Assembly (NCBI GenBank): GCA_000398025.1
Contig: ASKX01000003.1
Location: 6,868 to 70,867 of the forward strand
Reading direction: 5' to 3'
From: Candidatus Paceibacter normanii SCGC AAA255-P19
Lineage (GTDB): Bacteria; Patescibacteriota; Minisyncoccia; Minisyncoccales; Paceibacteraceae
Length of the DNA: 64,000 bases
Positions 33,051 through 41,704 of this stretch are shown here, one piece after another. The translations under genes and the position numbers were made by a program. The notes under the pieces were generated by a model that was not told the origin of the DNA, searched no databases, and saw nothing but the letters and a program-made list of their open reading frames with translations. How positions within the stretch are numbered: the stretch's first letter is position 1; each line of letters begins with the position of its first letter.

Positions 33051-34475
33051 TTAATATATCCGCCACAGATAACGCCAAGAGGGCGAAGAAACGACATCAG
33101 AAAACTTATTTAAAATTTCTTCCAGAGAGGGTTGATTTAAATTGGCTTTGGTATCAATGGGGAGGTTAGAGAATTTCTTTGGAAAACTTCCCGAGACTAA
33201 ATTAAATAAATGGGAGAGGAAAGAAGTCGCATAACAACCTTTGGCCAAATTGAAATTTAGAATTACGCCTTGAGGGAAAACCTTAAAATTCAAAATTTCT
33301 ACTTTTTCTATGGTTTTAATTCCCCGCTGCCGGTGTTTTAACAAATCCAAATCCTCTAAGTTCTTAAGAGCAAAAGAAACAGAAAAAATTCCACATTTTT
33401 TGAGGAGTTCTTCATAAAACAACCAATTTTTTCTTTCTATCCCCAATATTAAAGGTAACATCTCTGGCGGTTTTTCATTTTTGGCTAAATAAGAGGAAAG
33501 TTTTTTGTTGTAAAGAAAAGAGGCTACGGATTCAACTTGAAGCTCAAGCTGCTTTGAAATTCTTTTTAAAGCCCCAATGTAATCTTTAGGATTTTCTTTT
33601 AAATAAGAAACGATTTTTATCTCATTCTGGAAAGTCAAAGGAAAACACTCTAAAAGTGCTTCAATCTCTTCCCATCTTCCCCAGAGTTGTTCCATTTCTT
33701 TTCTTAAGTTTTGGAAATAAAATAGCTCTCGCTGTCCCGGTTTAAAAAGATAGGTGAATAACGCTTTTTCATAATCTCCCTGCAAAAGATAGAAGCCACA
33801 GTAATGGGTTATTAATCTTGGCACGCCAAATCTCTGCAAATAGATAAAATTATAGAAGCCATTTTTTTTGATTTCTTTCAGTTGTTCCAAGAATTTTTTC
33901 TGGTCAAAGTTCGGGCCGATTCTAATTAAAATCGTAAATTGATTCCCCCTCAGGGCGCCACGATAGGTTTCTTTCTCTCCGGAAAAAACATTTTTCACAA
34001 AAAAATTTGGCGAAGAAACCAAATTTAGTTTCTCAACGTCAGTTCCTTTAATAGAAACTCGCTGAGAAGTAATAGCATGCTTATCTTTAATCCCGGCATA
34101 CTTGATGCTTTTTGGCTCCAAATTTAGCCTCTTGGTTAGCTCTTCTGCTACCTCAATGGTGGAGAGGCCGCATTTGACTAAAGTGGCGTAAATAACCGGG
34201 TCTTCTCGATTGAAATCTTTTTTGGTGCTCAAAAATTTTTCTGGAAAAACATTTTCTACCTCTCCTCCAAGACTAATTTCTTCAACAATAAAGTCCTGAG
34301 GCCAAAGCTTTAAATAACCTAAGGGCAGCCCTTTCTTTTTAGGAATCGAAATGCCATATTTCTCTAAGGTTTTTTGGTCATCGATAAAAGTTTGGCTCTC
34401 AAAAAAACGAGGCCATCTTTTAATCGCCTCTCTAAAATTTTCACTTTCAATTTTTTTTGCTTCTAAAATATTCAT
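33051..34475 (-). CDS. truD: TruD-family tRNA pseudouridine synthase
   Basis: Makes pseudouridine at position 13 of tRNAs in the TruD family. The catalytic motif is YAGIKDKHAITSQRVSI (about 125-141) with the nucleophilic Asp, and RGNQFTILIR is the following conserved strand. At 474 residues it is long for bacterial TruD (about 350) and nearer archaeal and eukaryotic members, so it may have an extra insertion domain. It is convergent with the cassette and separated from rpsA by a repeat element. Confidence 0.85.
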   Translation of the reverse strand: MNILEAKKIESENFREAIKRWPRFFESQTFIDDQKTLEKYGISIPKKKGLPLGYLKLWPQDFIVEEISLGGEVENVFPEKFLSTKKDFNREDPVIYATLVKCGLSTIEVAEELTKRLNLEPKSIKYAGIKDKHAITSQRVSIKGTDVEKLNLVSSPNFFVKNVFSGEKETYRGALRGNQFTILIRIGPNFDQKKFLEQLKEIKKNGFYNFIYLQRFGVPRLITHYCGFYLLQGDYEKALFTYLFKPGQRELFYFQNLRKEMEQLWGRWEEIEALLECFPLTFQNEIKIVSYLKENPKDYIGALKRISKQLELQVESVASFLYNKKLSSYLAKNEKPPEMLPLILGIERKNWLFYEELLKKCGIFSVSFALKNLEDLDLLKHRQRGIKTIEKVEILNFKVFPQGVILNFNLAKGCYATSFLSHLFNLVSGSFPKKFSNLPIDTKANLNQPSLEEILNKFSDVVSSPSWRYLWRIY

Positions 34476-34479
34476 AGAC

Positions 34480-34531
34480 CGAGCCCGCCCAAGGCGGGCG
34501 AAGGTGGAGATGAAGCTTTAGCTTCATCGAC
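34480..34531 (+). repeat. Bipartite palindromic element between rpsA and truD
   Basis: First palindrome GCCCGCC/GGCGGGC with loop CAA (34483-34499), linker GAAGGTGGA, second palindrome GATGAAGC/GCTTCATC with loop TTTA (34509-34528), closing CGAC. It exactly fills the gap between the truD start and the rpsA stop. Confidence 0.85.
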
Positions 34532-35608
34532 TTATTGTACTAGTTCGAGACTCATTCGGTGTTCTTTGGGTTCAATGGAGAGAATTCGAAATTTATATTC
34601 TTTGCCAATCGCCAAGGCCTCTTCCATTTTCGATTTTGTCCCGAATTCAGAAATATGACAAAGCCCTTGGATTTTAGAACTAATTTTGATGAAAGCACCA
34701 AAAGGATTAAATTTGGTAGCTTTTCCTTTGACCTTGTCTCCTTTTTTGTATTCTTTTTCAATGTCTGACCAAGGATCTTTTTTCAGGGCTTTCAAAGAAA
34801 GAGAAACTTTATCGCCAGAAATTTCAATAATTTTCGTTTGCACTTTATCTCCCATTTTGACAATTTCAGCCGGGTCCTCTACCAATTGCCAATCTAATTC
34901 TGAGATATGAATTAGTCCTTCTAGCCATTCTACTTCTTCTCCCAAAGAATTTTTTAAAGGGAAGCGGACAAAGGCGCCAAAATCAGTAACTCCGGTGATT
35001 TCTCCTTCAACCACATCTCCTACTTTGCACCCTTCTAAAAGTTTTTTTATTTTCTCGGTAGCTTTGGCTTTTTCTGATAAAATAAGCTTTTCTTCCTTAG
35101 GAGACAAATCAAAAATTTTAACATCTAACTCCTCGCCAATAAATTTTTGAAGCTCTTTTAAAATTTTAGCTTGATCCCCTTTTTCCACTCGGGGATAGTG
35201 GGAACTTTCCAATTGGGAAACTGGCAAGAAGGCCGGAATGTCAAGAACTTCAGCCAGCAGCCCGCCCTTGTTGGCGCCGGAAATTTTTACTGTTATGGTT
35301 TCTCCACTTTCTTTCTTTTGGGCTAGCTTAGCCCAGGTTATTTCTTTGGAAGCTCCTTTAACTGACAGCTCGACATAACCTTCTTCGTTCTCCAGGTCTA
35401 CTACTTTGGCAAAAATAGTATCGCCGGCTTTAACGTTTTTCAGTTGGGTTTTGGCTTCAGCAAATTCTCTTCCGTAAATTATGCCCGCCCCCACCTGACC
35501 TAAATCCAAAAAAATGGAGGACTTACCCTTACCAATAACTTTTCCTTCAATAATTTCTCCCACCTTCAAAGGCTTTAACAAATTGTTTTTATCTAGCAAT
35601 TCTTTCAT
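34532..35608 (-). CDS. rpsA: 30S ribosomal protein S1, four-domain form
   Basis: An RNA-binding protein that helps mRNA bind the 30S subunit. Four S1 (OB-fold) repeats are visible near residues 14-85, 98-172, 195-275 and 285-355, for example GDVVEGEITGVTDFGAF and GDKVKGKATKFNPFGAF. Proteobacterial S1 has six repeats and about 560 residues; 358 residues is the reduced form seen in Firmicutes and Patescibacteria. It has repeat elements on both sides. Confidence 0.9.
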   Translation of the reverse strand: MKELLDKNNLLKPLKVGEIIEGKVIGKGKSSIFLDLGQVGAGIIYGREFAEAKTQLKNVKAGDTIFAKVVDLENEEGYVELSVKGASKEITWAKLAQKKESGETITVKISGANKGGLLAEVLDIPAFLPVSQLESSHYPRVEKGDQAKILKELQKFIGEELDVKIFDLSPKEEKLILSEKAKATEKIKKLLEGCKVGDVVEGEITGVTDFGAFVRFPLKNSLGEEVEWLEGLIHISELDWQLVEDPAEIVKMGDKVQTKIIEISGDKVSLSLKALKKDPWSDIEKEYKKGDKVKGKATKFNPFGAFIKISSKIQGLCHISEFGTKSKMEEALAIGKEYKFRILSIEPKEHRMSLELVQ

Positions 35609-35612
35609 ATAT

Positions 35613-35663
35613 CGAGCCCGCCTTAGCGGGCGAAGATGAAGATGAGAACGAAGTTCTCATCGC
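35613..35663 (+). repeat. Bipartite palindromic element upstream of rpsA
   Basis: First palindrome GCCCGC/GCGGGC with loop CTTA (35616-35631), linker GAAGATGAA, second palindrome GATGAGAAC/GTTCTCATC with loop GAA (35641-35661). It stands four bases from the rpsA start codon. Confidence 0.85.
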
Positions 35664-35687
35664 CTCCCTTGCAGTTTATAATAATCC

Positions 35688-35716
35688 TTGAATTTTTGCA
35701 ATACTAATGATAAAAT
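35688..35716 (+). promoter_or_regulatory. Promoter of the MBL-fold gene
   Basis: TTGAAT (35688-35693) and TAAAAT (35711-35716), 17-base spacer. The start would fall about 3 bases before ATG 35726, predicting a near-leaderless mRNA. Confidence 0.6.
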
Positions 35717-35725
35717 TTTAGTAAT

Positions 35726-36427
35726 ATGCAGATTGTTTGGCATGGCCAATCCTATTTTCAAATCGAAGCTCGCCATAATAAAAGCGAGCATACTTTAATT
35801 GTCATTGATCCTTTTTCTGAGGAAATTGGTCTGCGAGTCCCTAAACTTCAGGCCGATGTTTTATTAATTACCCATCAGCATTATGACCATAACAATGTAA
35901 AAACGGTTTCAGGCACCCCCTTTTTAATTGATGGTCCCGGTGAGTACGAAATCAAAAAAGTTTTCATTCAAGGTATTCCCGCCTGGCACGATCAAAAGCA
36001 GGGCAAAGAGCGAGGCTCCAACACCATTTATACCATTGAGGCCGAGGAGATGAAAATTTGTCACTTGGGAGATTTAGGCCAAAAAGAACTAACCGGAGAA
36101 CAATTAGAGAAAATCGGCGATGTAGATATTTTAATGATTCCAGTCGGGGGCGTCTATACCATTTCAGCTAAAGAAGCCTTAGAAATAATGTCTCAACTTG
36201 AACCCAGAATAACCATCCCCATGCACTACCAACTTCCCAAATTGAAGATAAAATTAGACACCCGAGCGATAGCGAAGGGTGGAAAAGAAGATTTATCTTC
36301 TTTGAACGGCGTAGATAAATTTTTAAAGAGTTTAGGCATTAAATCAATGGAGCCCCTAAGCAAGCTTTCAATAAAAAGCAAAGATATTTCTCCAGAAGAG
36401 GCTAAAATAATTCTTTTAAGACCGTAA
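35726..36427 (+). CDS. MBL-fold metal-dependent hydrolase
   Basis: A 233-residue protein of the L-ascorbate lactonase-like/UPF0173-type branch of the metallo-beta-lactamase fold. It starts MQIVWHGQSYFQIE. The metal motif is HQHYDH (about residues 51-56), with further ligands in HLGDLG and a closing IPMHYQ. The substrate is unknown. Residues about 180-193 (RAIAKGGKEDLSSL) are encoded by a copy of the dispersed palindromic element inserted in frame, away from the active site. Confidence 0.8.
   Translation: MQIVWHGQSYFQIEARHNKSEHTLIVIDPFSEEIGLRVPKLQADVLLITHQHYDHNNVKTVSGTPFLIDGPGEYEIKKVFIQGIPAWHDQKQGKERGSNTIYTIEAEEMKICHLGDLGQKELTGEQLEKIGDVDILMIPVGGVYTISAKEALEIMSQLEPRITIPMHYQLPKLKIKLDTRAIAKGGKEDLSSLNGVDKFLKSLGIKSMEPLSKLSIKSKDISPEEAKIILLRP
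36261..36304 (+). repeat. Palindromic element inside the MBL-fold gene
   Basis: It starts CCCGAGCGATAGCGAAGGGT and ends with the palindrome AAAGAAGA/TCTTCTTT (36284-36303). It is read in the same frame as the copy at 41486 in hsp20, giving nearly the same peptide. Confidence 0.85.
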
Positions 36428-36432
36428 TCCCC

Positions 36433-36720
36433 ATGTCTAAAATCCAAGATTTGCCAGAATCTACCCGGAAAATAATTTTTTGGATAGCTATAATTATTGT
36501 TGGTTTAGGATTGCTCTCTTGGTGGGCTCAAACCGCTCAGGAAAGAATGAGAAGCGTTCGAGGAGAAGAGATGAAGGAGGGCTTAGGAATTCCTTTTTTA
36601 GAAGAGCAGCTAAAAGAGATGCCCAAAATTGAAATGCCAGAGATTGATGAGGAAACCTTAAAAAAAATTGAACAATTATTTAAAGAAGCAGAGCAGCAGG
36701 CAGAGAAACCAACCGAGTAA
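36433..36720 (+). CDS. Small membrane protein before gyrA
   Basis: Not recognised. A 95-residue protein with one membrane helix (about residues 13-31, IIFWIAIIIVGLGLLSWWA) and a Glu/Lys-rich tail likely to be helical. It starts five bases after the MBL-fold gene and is probably co-transcribed with it. Confidence 0.5.
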   Translation: MSKIQDLPESTRKIIFWIAIIIVGLGLLSWWAQTAQERMRSVRGEEMKEGLGIPFLEEQLKEMPKIEMPEIDEETLKKIEQLFKEAEQQAEKPTE

Positions 36721-36725
36721 ATATG

Positions 36726-36776
36726 CTCAATGAATCTTTGATTCATTTCGATCTTCAATAAATTTTCAATTTATCT
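36726..36776 (+). repeat. Two palindromes before gyrA
   Basis: AATGAATC/GATTCATT with loop TTT (36729-36747), then ATAAATT/AATTTAT with loop TTC (36758-36774), ending four bases before the gyrA ATG. The second one has near-copies before comF, pilM and htrA. Confidence 0.8.
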
Positions 36777-36778
36777 CG

Positions 36779-39253
36779 ATGCCTAAAGAAAATCAAAAAA
36801 TAAATAGAGAAACTGAAATAGGCTATATTAAACCCCGAGCCATTACCGAGGAAATGAAGGACTCGTACATTGACTACGCTATGTCAGTGATTGTTTCTCG
36901 AGCTCTGCCTGATGTCAGAGATGGTTTAAAACCAGTCCATCGCCGGATTTTATACACGATGGGCGAGATGGGATTGGGGCACACAGCGAAATTTAGAAAG
37001 TCAGCAACAGTGGTGGGCGAAACAATGGGGAAACTGCATCCACATGGTGATGCAGCAATTTACGATGCCTTGGCTCGAATGGCTCAAGATTTCTCTTTAA
37101 GATATCCTTTAATTCAGGGTCAAGGCAATTTCGGTAGCATCGACGGAGATCCCCCGAGTGCGATGAGGTATAGCGAGGCGAAGCTTTCAGAAATCGGTGA
37201 GGAAACGCTCAAAGACATTGAGAAAAACACGGTTGATTTCGCTGACAATTACGACGGAACCCGTAAAGAGCCCACTGTTTTACCTTCACCCCTTCCTCAA
37301 TTGTTGCTTAATGGTTCTTTAGGAATTGCCGTAGGTATGGCTACCAATATTCCCACCCATAACCTTTCAGAAGTTTGCGAAGCCACCGACTATTTAATTG
37401 ACCATCCCAAAGCCGATACTGAAGATCTCTTTCAGTTTGTCAAAGGACCCGATTTTCCTACTGGCGGCCAAATTTTTAATCAAAAAGAAATTATCGCTGC
37501 TTATTCTCAGGGTAAAGGACCAATTTTAACTCGAGGGAAAACGGAAGTTATAGAAAGGGAAAAGAGCGGCCGACTTCAGATTGTTATTACTGAAATTCCT
37601 TTCCAAGTTCAAAAGTCTTCTTTAGTTGAGCAATTTGCTCATTTAGTTCAAGAAAAAAAGATAGAAGGGATTAAAGATATTAGAGACGAATCTGACAAAG
37701 AAGGACTGAGAATTGTCATCGAGCTACAAAAAGATGCTTTTCCTCAGAAGATTTTAAACCGTCTTTATAAGTTTACCGACCTCCAAAAAAGTTTTCATTT
37801 GAATATGTTAGCTTTGGTGGAAGGGATTCAGCCTCGAGTTTTAAACTTAGCCGATTTATTGAACTACTTTATTGTTCACCGTAAAGAAGTAGTTACCCGG
37901 AGAACAGAATATGAATTAGAAAAAGCCAAAGGAAGAGCTCATATTTTAGAAGGTCTACATAAATGCCTAGCTGATATAGATGCTGTAATAAAAACCATCA
38001 AAAACTCAGCCAATCGAGAGGAAGCCCAAAAGAATTTGATGAAGCGCTTTCGCTTAACTCAAATTCAAGCTAACGCCATTTTAGAAACCAAACTTTCAGC
38101 CCTGGCTAAGCTGGAAAGAAAGAAGATTGAAGACGAATTAAAAGAGCAGCGTTCCAGAATCAAAGAATTAACAGCCATTTTGAAGAGCCCTCAAAAAATC
38201 AAACAAGTTATTAAAAAAGAATTAAAAGAGCTAAAAGAAAGATTTGGTGACGAAAGAAGAACTAAAGTAGTTGTTCAAAAAGTTGGTGAGATAGCCGAAG
38301 AAGACCTAATTCCCTCCGAGGAAACAATCATTACTCTTACTCAAGGAGGTTACATTAAAAGAATTAACCCTTCTATTTATCGTCTCCAAAAAAGAGGAGG
38401 CAAAGGAATTGCCGGCATGAAAACAGTGGGCGACGATGTGGTTGAGCATTTCTTGACCGCCAACACTCACGACAACCTTTTATTCTTTACTGATTCAGGG
38501 AAAGTTTTTCGCACCCTAGTCTATGAAATTCCCGAAGGCGTCAGGGTGGCTAAAGGCCGGGGGTTGTTGAACTTTTTAGAAATTTCTCCTGAGGATAAAG
38601 TTCTGTGTATTTTGGCTTTGGGTAAGGAAGATGAAGTCTTGGGCACAAAATATTTAGTCATGGTCACCAAAAATGGTATAACCAAGAAAACTAGCTTGGA
38701 AGAGTTCGAGAATGTTCGCCGTTCAGGTTTAATAGCCATTAATCTAAGAAAAGGCGATGCCTTAAGAAAAGTAAGAAAGAGCGCTGACGAGGACGATATA
38801 ATTTTAGCAACCAAGAAGGGCCAATCCATCCGCTTTAAAGAAAAAGAAATAAGGCCAATGGGTAGGCCAGCAGCTGGAATTAAAGGAATTAGATTAAAGA
38901 AAGGGGATGAGGTGATTGGCATGGATCCAATTCAAGCTAAAGACAAAAAGGAAAAACAGTATTTATTGGTCGTTACAGAAAATGGCTATGGCAAAAGGAC
39001 GGATTTGACAGAGTATCGACCCCAAGGAAAGGGAGGCTCAGGAATAAAAACAGCCCAGGTAACTCCCAAAACCGGCAACCTAATTACCTCTCGAGTTTTA
39101 ACTGACGAGGAAGATTTAATTGTTATTTCTCAAAGAGGCCAAGTGATTAGAACAAAAATTTCTTCCATTCCCAAGTTGAGCCGGGCCACCCAAGGAGTAA
39201 GAATAATGGTCTTGGGAGAAGGAGATAAAGTGGCTTCCACTACCTGCCTATAA
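36779..39253 (+). CDS. gyrA: DNA gyrase subunit A
   Basis: The breakage-reunion subunit of a type II topoisomerase. Recognised by [20 protein letters not shown], the catalytic Tyr in [11 protein letters not shown] (about residue 130), and the GyrA box QKRGGKG near residue 537, which separates gyrase from topoisomerase IV. A C-terminal beta-pinwheel of repeated strands follows (about 510-820). The 824-residue length is normal. No gyrB is in the window. Confidence 0.95.
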   Translation: MPKENQKINRETEIGYIKPRAITEEMKDSYIDYAMSVIVSRALPDVRDGLKPVHRRILYTMGEMGLGHTAKFRKSATVVGETMGKLHPHGDAAIYDALARMAQDFSLRYPLIQGQGNFGSIDGDPPSAMRYSEAKLSEIGEETLKDIEKNTVDFADNYDGTRKEPTVLPSPLPQLLLNGSLGIAVGMATNIPTHNLSEVCEATDYLIDHPKADTEDLFQFVKGPDFPTGGQIFNQKEIIAAYSQGKGPILTRGKTEVIEREKSGRLQIVITEIPFQVQKSSLVEQFAHLVQEKKIEGIKDIRDESDKEGLRIVIELQKDAFPQKILNRLYKFTDLQKSFHLNMLALVEGIQPRVLNLADLLNYFIVHRKEVVTRRTEYELEKAKGRAHILEGLHKCLADIDAVIKTIKNSANREEAQKNLMKRFRLTQIQANAILETKLSALAKLERKKIEDELKEQRSRIKELTAILKSPQKIKQVIKKELKELKERFGDERRTKVVVQKVGEIAEEDLIPSEETIITLTQGGYIKRINPSIYRLQKRGGKGIAGMKTVGDDVVEHFLTANTHDNLLFFTDSGKVFRTLVYEIPEGVRVAKGRGLLNFLEISPEDKVLCILALGKEDEVLGTKYLVMVTKNGITKKTSLEEFENVRRSGLIAINLRKGDALRKVRKSADEDDIILATKKGQSIRFKEKEIRPMGRPAAGIKGIRLKKGDEVIGMDPIQAKDKKEKQYLLVVTENGYGKRTDLTEYRPQGKGGSGIKTAQVTPKTGNLITSRVLTDEEDLIVISQRGQVIRTKISSIPKLSRATQGVRIMVLGEGDKVASTTCL

Positions 39254-39257
39254 TAGC

Positions 39258-39779
39258 ATGTCTGGATTTGTTAACCCTCAAGAAGTTCTGGATCAGCTGA
39301 AATTAAAAGAAAGCCTAGTGGCGGCTGACTTTGGTTCAGGTTCGGGCGGCTGGGTAATACCTTTAGCTAAAAAGCTGGCAGAAGGAAAAATTTACGCCAT
39401 AGATATTTTAGAAGAACCCCTGTCGGCCTTAAAAAGCCGGGCTAAATTAGAAAATATTTTTAATGTTGAAACTATTCAGTCTAATGTTGAAGAAATTCGC
39501 GGCTCCAAACTAACCGACTCTTCTTGCGATTTGGTTTTAATGACCAATCTTTTATTTGAGTGCGACGATAAAAAAATAGTTTTAGAAGAAGGTAAAAGAG
39601 TTTTAAAGCCCGGCGGTAAAATGTTGATTGTTGACTGGAAGAAAGATAATCCTTTGACTCCAGAAATAGAAAGAGTGCCGATAGAAGATATCAAGAAAAT
39701 AGCCCAAGAACTTGATTTAGAGATTGAGAGAGAATTTGACGCTGGTATTTACCACTGGGGATTAATTTTGGTAGAATAA
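39258..39779 (+). CDS. Class I SAM-dependent methyltransferase
   Basis: A 173-residue Rossmann-fold methyltransferase of the UbiE/ArsM-like type. The SAM-binding motif I is VAADFGSGSGGWVIPLAKK and the acidic loop is AIDILEEPLSAL. Motif post-III reads RVLKPGGKMLIVDWKK. The substrate is unknown. It starts four bases after gyrA, so it is likely co-transcribed. Confidence 0.8.
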   Translation: MSGFVNPQEVLDQLKLKESLVAADFGSGSGGWVIPLAKKLAEGKIYAIDILEEPLSALKSRAKLENIFNVETIQSNVEEIRGSKLTDSSCDLVLMTNLLFECDDKKIVLEEGKRVLKPGGKMLIVDWKKDNPLTPEIERVPIEDIKKIAQELDLEIEREFDAGIYHWGLILVE

Positions 39780-39785
39780 CCTAAT

Positions 39786-40238
39786 ATGAAAAATATATCA
39801 ATAACATTTTTAATCTTATTTGTTTTATTCGGTGGGATAGGCTTTATCCAGGGTGCTCCTTGTGATTCCTGTGATAGTTCGGTTGAATGTGGTAGCGGTG
39901 AGAATTGTGTCGGGGGGGATCCCAGTACTCTTGATGTCAAAGAAGGCGTTTGCCAAGATCCTGACAATGTGGTCTTTTGCTCTCCTATTACTCATACCAC
40001 TTTTGGCAGTTTGATTGATGCTATTATTAATTTTATCTTTAATATTGCTATTGTAGTTGTGCCTTTGATGGTTATTATTGGCGCTTTCAATCTTTTGACA
40101 GCGGCTGGCGATCCAAAGAAGATTACCACCGGCAAAAACATTATTACCTACACCCTAATTGGCTTTGCTATTATCTTGCTTGCCAAAGGTGTTATTGCTA
40201 TGATAGAAGAAGTGATAGGCATAAGAGTAGGAGGATAA
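39786..40238 (+). CDS. TrbC/VirB2-like pilin, first copy
   Basis: A 150-residue protein: N-terminal signal peptide (about 1-21), a Cys-rich short extracellular part (about 24-70), then two membrane segments (about 82-107 and 120-143) with a cytoplasmic loop AAGDPKKITTGKNIITY. This topology and the G-x-x-K-I-x-x-G-K loop are typical of VirB2-like pilins of Patescibacteria. In type IV secretion VirB2 builds the pilus. No VirB4 or VirD4 gene is nearby, so the role is open. Confidence 0.7.
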   Translation: MKNISITFLILFVLFGGIGFIQGAPCDSCDSSVECGSGENCVGGDPSTLDVKEGVCQDPDNVVFCSPITHTTFGSLIDAIINFIFNIAIVVVPLMVIIGAFNLLTAAGDPKKITTGKNIITYTLIGFAIILLAKGVIAMIEEVIGIRVGG

Positions 40239-40270
40239 AAAGGCCGATAAAATAATCAACAATTCAATTG

Positions 40271-40834
40271 ATGATGAAAAAAACCTTTTTAACTTCGTTA
40301 ATAATCAGCATCTTGGCTATGCTTTTGGCTTCAGCTGCTTTAGCTGGGCCAGTCAAGTGTTGTAAATTGGGAGCTGACATCAAAGGTTGGACAGGAGGCT
40401 ACGTATATAGTGGCACGCTAACGAACACAGCTACCGGCGGCAGTGTAGCCTGTACGGCTACTACTCCTTGTAAATGTAGTGACCCATCCTCTTTTGCCCA
40501 AGGCTGCACTCTTATCAAAGCAAACACCGCTGGGCCCAATGAGGCCGGAGTAACTTGCGAGGATGGGAATGCCCCTTATTACAAGACTAATTCCTGGGGA
40601 ATGGTTTGCCTGCTTAATGGAATTGAAGTGGCGACTAACTGGACTTTTATTTTCCTGATGGTTTTGGTGGCTCTTTTCATTCTTTGGGGTGCCTTTAACA
40701 TCGTCACCGCTGGCGGTTCTCCAGAAAAAGTAGGCACCGGTAGAAGTTACATTATCTACGCCCTGGTTGGTTTAGCTGTTGCCCTTTTGGCCAAAGCCCT
40801 TCCTTCGATTGTCCAAGCTTTACTGGGCGTCTAG
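40271..40834 (+). CDS. TrbC/VirB2-like pilin, second copy
   Basis: About 187 residues with a signal peptide (to about residue 27), a Cys-rich extracellular part (about 28-115), and two membrane segments separated by AGGSPEKVGTGRSYIIY, closely matching the first copy 30 bases upstream. It is a tandem paralogue with a longer extracellular part. Starts are possible at TTG 40268, ATG 40271 or ATG 40274. It is followed by a terminator. Confidence 0.7.
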   Translation: MMKKTFLTSLIISILAMLLASAALAGPVKCCKLGADIKGWTGGYVYSGTLTNTATGGSVACTATTPCKCSDPSSFAQGCTLIKANTAGPNEAGVTCEDGNAPYYKTNSWGMVCLLNGIEVATNWTFIFLMVLVALFILWGAFNIVTAGGSPEKVGTGRSYIIYALVGLAVALLAKALPSIVQALLGV

Positions 40835-40865
40835 GGTAACGGGAAATAAATAAAAATTAAAAATA

Positions 40866-40897
40866 AAATCAACCCTCCAGGTTGGGGGTTGATTTTT
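40866..40897 (+). terminator. Rho-independent terminator of the gyrA-pilin unit
   Basis: AAATCAACCC and GGGTTGATTT form a 10-bp stem with a ten-base loop, followed by TT and more T-rich sequence. Confidence 0.85.
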
Positions 40898-40916
40898 GTG
40901 TTAAGAAAGCTAAAAT
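40889..40916 (+). promoter_or_regulatory. Promoter of tRNA-Leu(TAG)
   Basis: TTGATT (40889-40894) and TAAAAT (40911-40916), 16-base spacer. The -35 box lies inside the right arm of the terminator stem. Confidence 0.55.
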
Positions 40917-40924
40917 AATAGAGA

Positions 40925-41006
40925 GCCCTCGTGGTGGAACCGGTATACACGCATGGTTTAGGACCATGTCCCGAAAGGGTTGTGAGTTCGAATCTCACCG
41001 AGGGCA
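40925..41006 (+). tRNA. tRNA-Leu(TAG)
   Basis: A class II tRNA. Acceptor GCCCTCG/CGAGGGC, anticodon stem CATGG/CCATG with loop TTTAGGA, variable arm TCCC-GAAA-GGG. The discriminator is A. It is convergent with hsp20. Confidence 0.96.
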
Positions 41007-41010
41007 CTTT

Positions 41011-41700
41011 TTATATTTTTACCTTAATTCTTCGCCTCTTTTCTCTTAAAATCTTGGGTATTCTAATGGTTAGAATGCCTTCTTTCATCGTGGCTTCAGC
41101 TCGGTCGGGATCCACTTCTACTGGCAAGATTATTTCTCGAGAAAAGGAACCCCAATAACATTCTTGAGCAAAATAGTCACCTTCTTCTTCATAGGGTCTT
41201 TCTCGGCTGCCTTTGATAGTGATGATATCTTTTTCCAAAGCAATATCTAAATCTTCTGGCTTGACTCCGGCAATGGCTGATTGAACAACCAAATCAGTAT
41301 CAGTTTGATAAACATCAATAGCTAATTCTCCTTCTGTCTCAAACCATTTTTCTTTAGTTTCCGCAGCTTTAGTAAAAGAGGGCTCCTCTTTAATTTCTTC
41401 TTTCGGCTCAGGTTCAAGTTCCGGTTCTGGCTCTGTTAAGTCTTCTTTTTGGGTAATTATTACCTTCTCCTCTTTTGGTTTTGTCAAAGAGGATAAATCC
41501 TCTTTTCCACCCTTCGCTGACACTCGGGTAAGCGATGAACTTCGTTCATCTTCACCCTTCACTGACGCTCGGGTAACCGAAGTCTTCTGGCGAGAGATAG
41601 TTCCCCGCCTTCTTTTTGGTTTTTCTTCTCTTGCTTCTTCTACTTCTCCTTCTTCAATCCCCATTCCCTTTTTTAATTTTTCAAAAAAAGAATCAGCCAT
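41011..41700 (-). CDS. Hsp20/alpha-crystallin family small heat-shock protein, long N-terminus
   Basis: An ATP-independent holdase chaperone. The alpha-crystallin domain is residues about 125-229: LAIDVYQTDTDLVVQSAIAG, DLDIALEKDIITIKGSRERP, EVDPDRAEATMKEGILTIRI, ending with IRIPKI as the I-x-I-type motif. The N-terminal 120 residues are charged and low complexity, and include two tandem copies of the dispersed palindromic element translated as TRASVKGEDERSSS and TRVSAKGGKEDLSSL. At 229 residues it is longer than typical Hsp20 (about 150). Confidence 0.85.
   Translation of the reverse strand: MADSFFEKLKKGMGIEEGEVEEAREEKPKRRRGTISRQKTSVTRASVKGEDERSSSLTRVSAKGGKEDLSSLTKPKEEKVIITQKEDLTEPEPELEPEPKEEIKEEPSFTKAAETKEKWFETEGELAIDVYQTDTDLVVQSAIAGVKPEDLDIALEKDIITIKGSRERPYEEEGDYFAQECYWGSFSREIILPVEVDPDRAEATMKEGILTIRIPKILREKRRRIKVKI
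41486..41573 (-). repeat. Two tandem palindromic elements inside hsp20
   Basis: Copies at 41486-41528 and 41532-41573, both on the minus strand. They begin CCCGAGTGTCAGCGAAGGGT and CCCGAGCGTCAGTGAAGGGT and end in the palindromes AAAGAGGAT/ATCCTCTTT and GATGAAC/GTTCATC. The first differs from the copy in the MBL-fold gene at only a few bases. Confidence 0.9.
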
Positions 41701-41704
41701 ATTT

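Noticed and set aside
36279..36304. Palindrome in the MBL-fold gene as a terminator
   Set aside because: It lies inside the coding frame, has no T-run after it, and matches the dispersed element.
39786..40834. A type IV secretion locus around the two VirB2-like proteins
   Set aside because: No VirB4, VirB6 or coupling protein gene is in the window; only the pilin-like pair is present.
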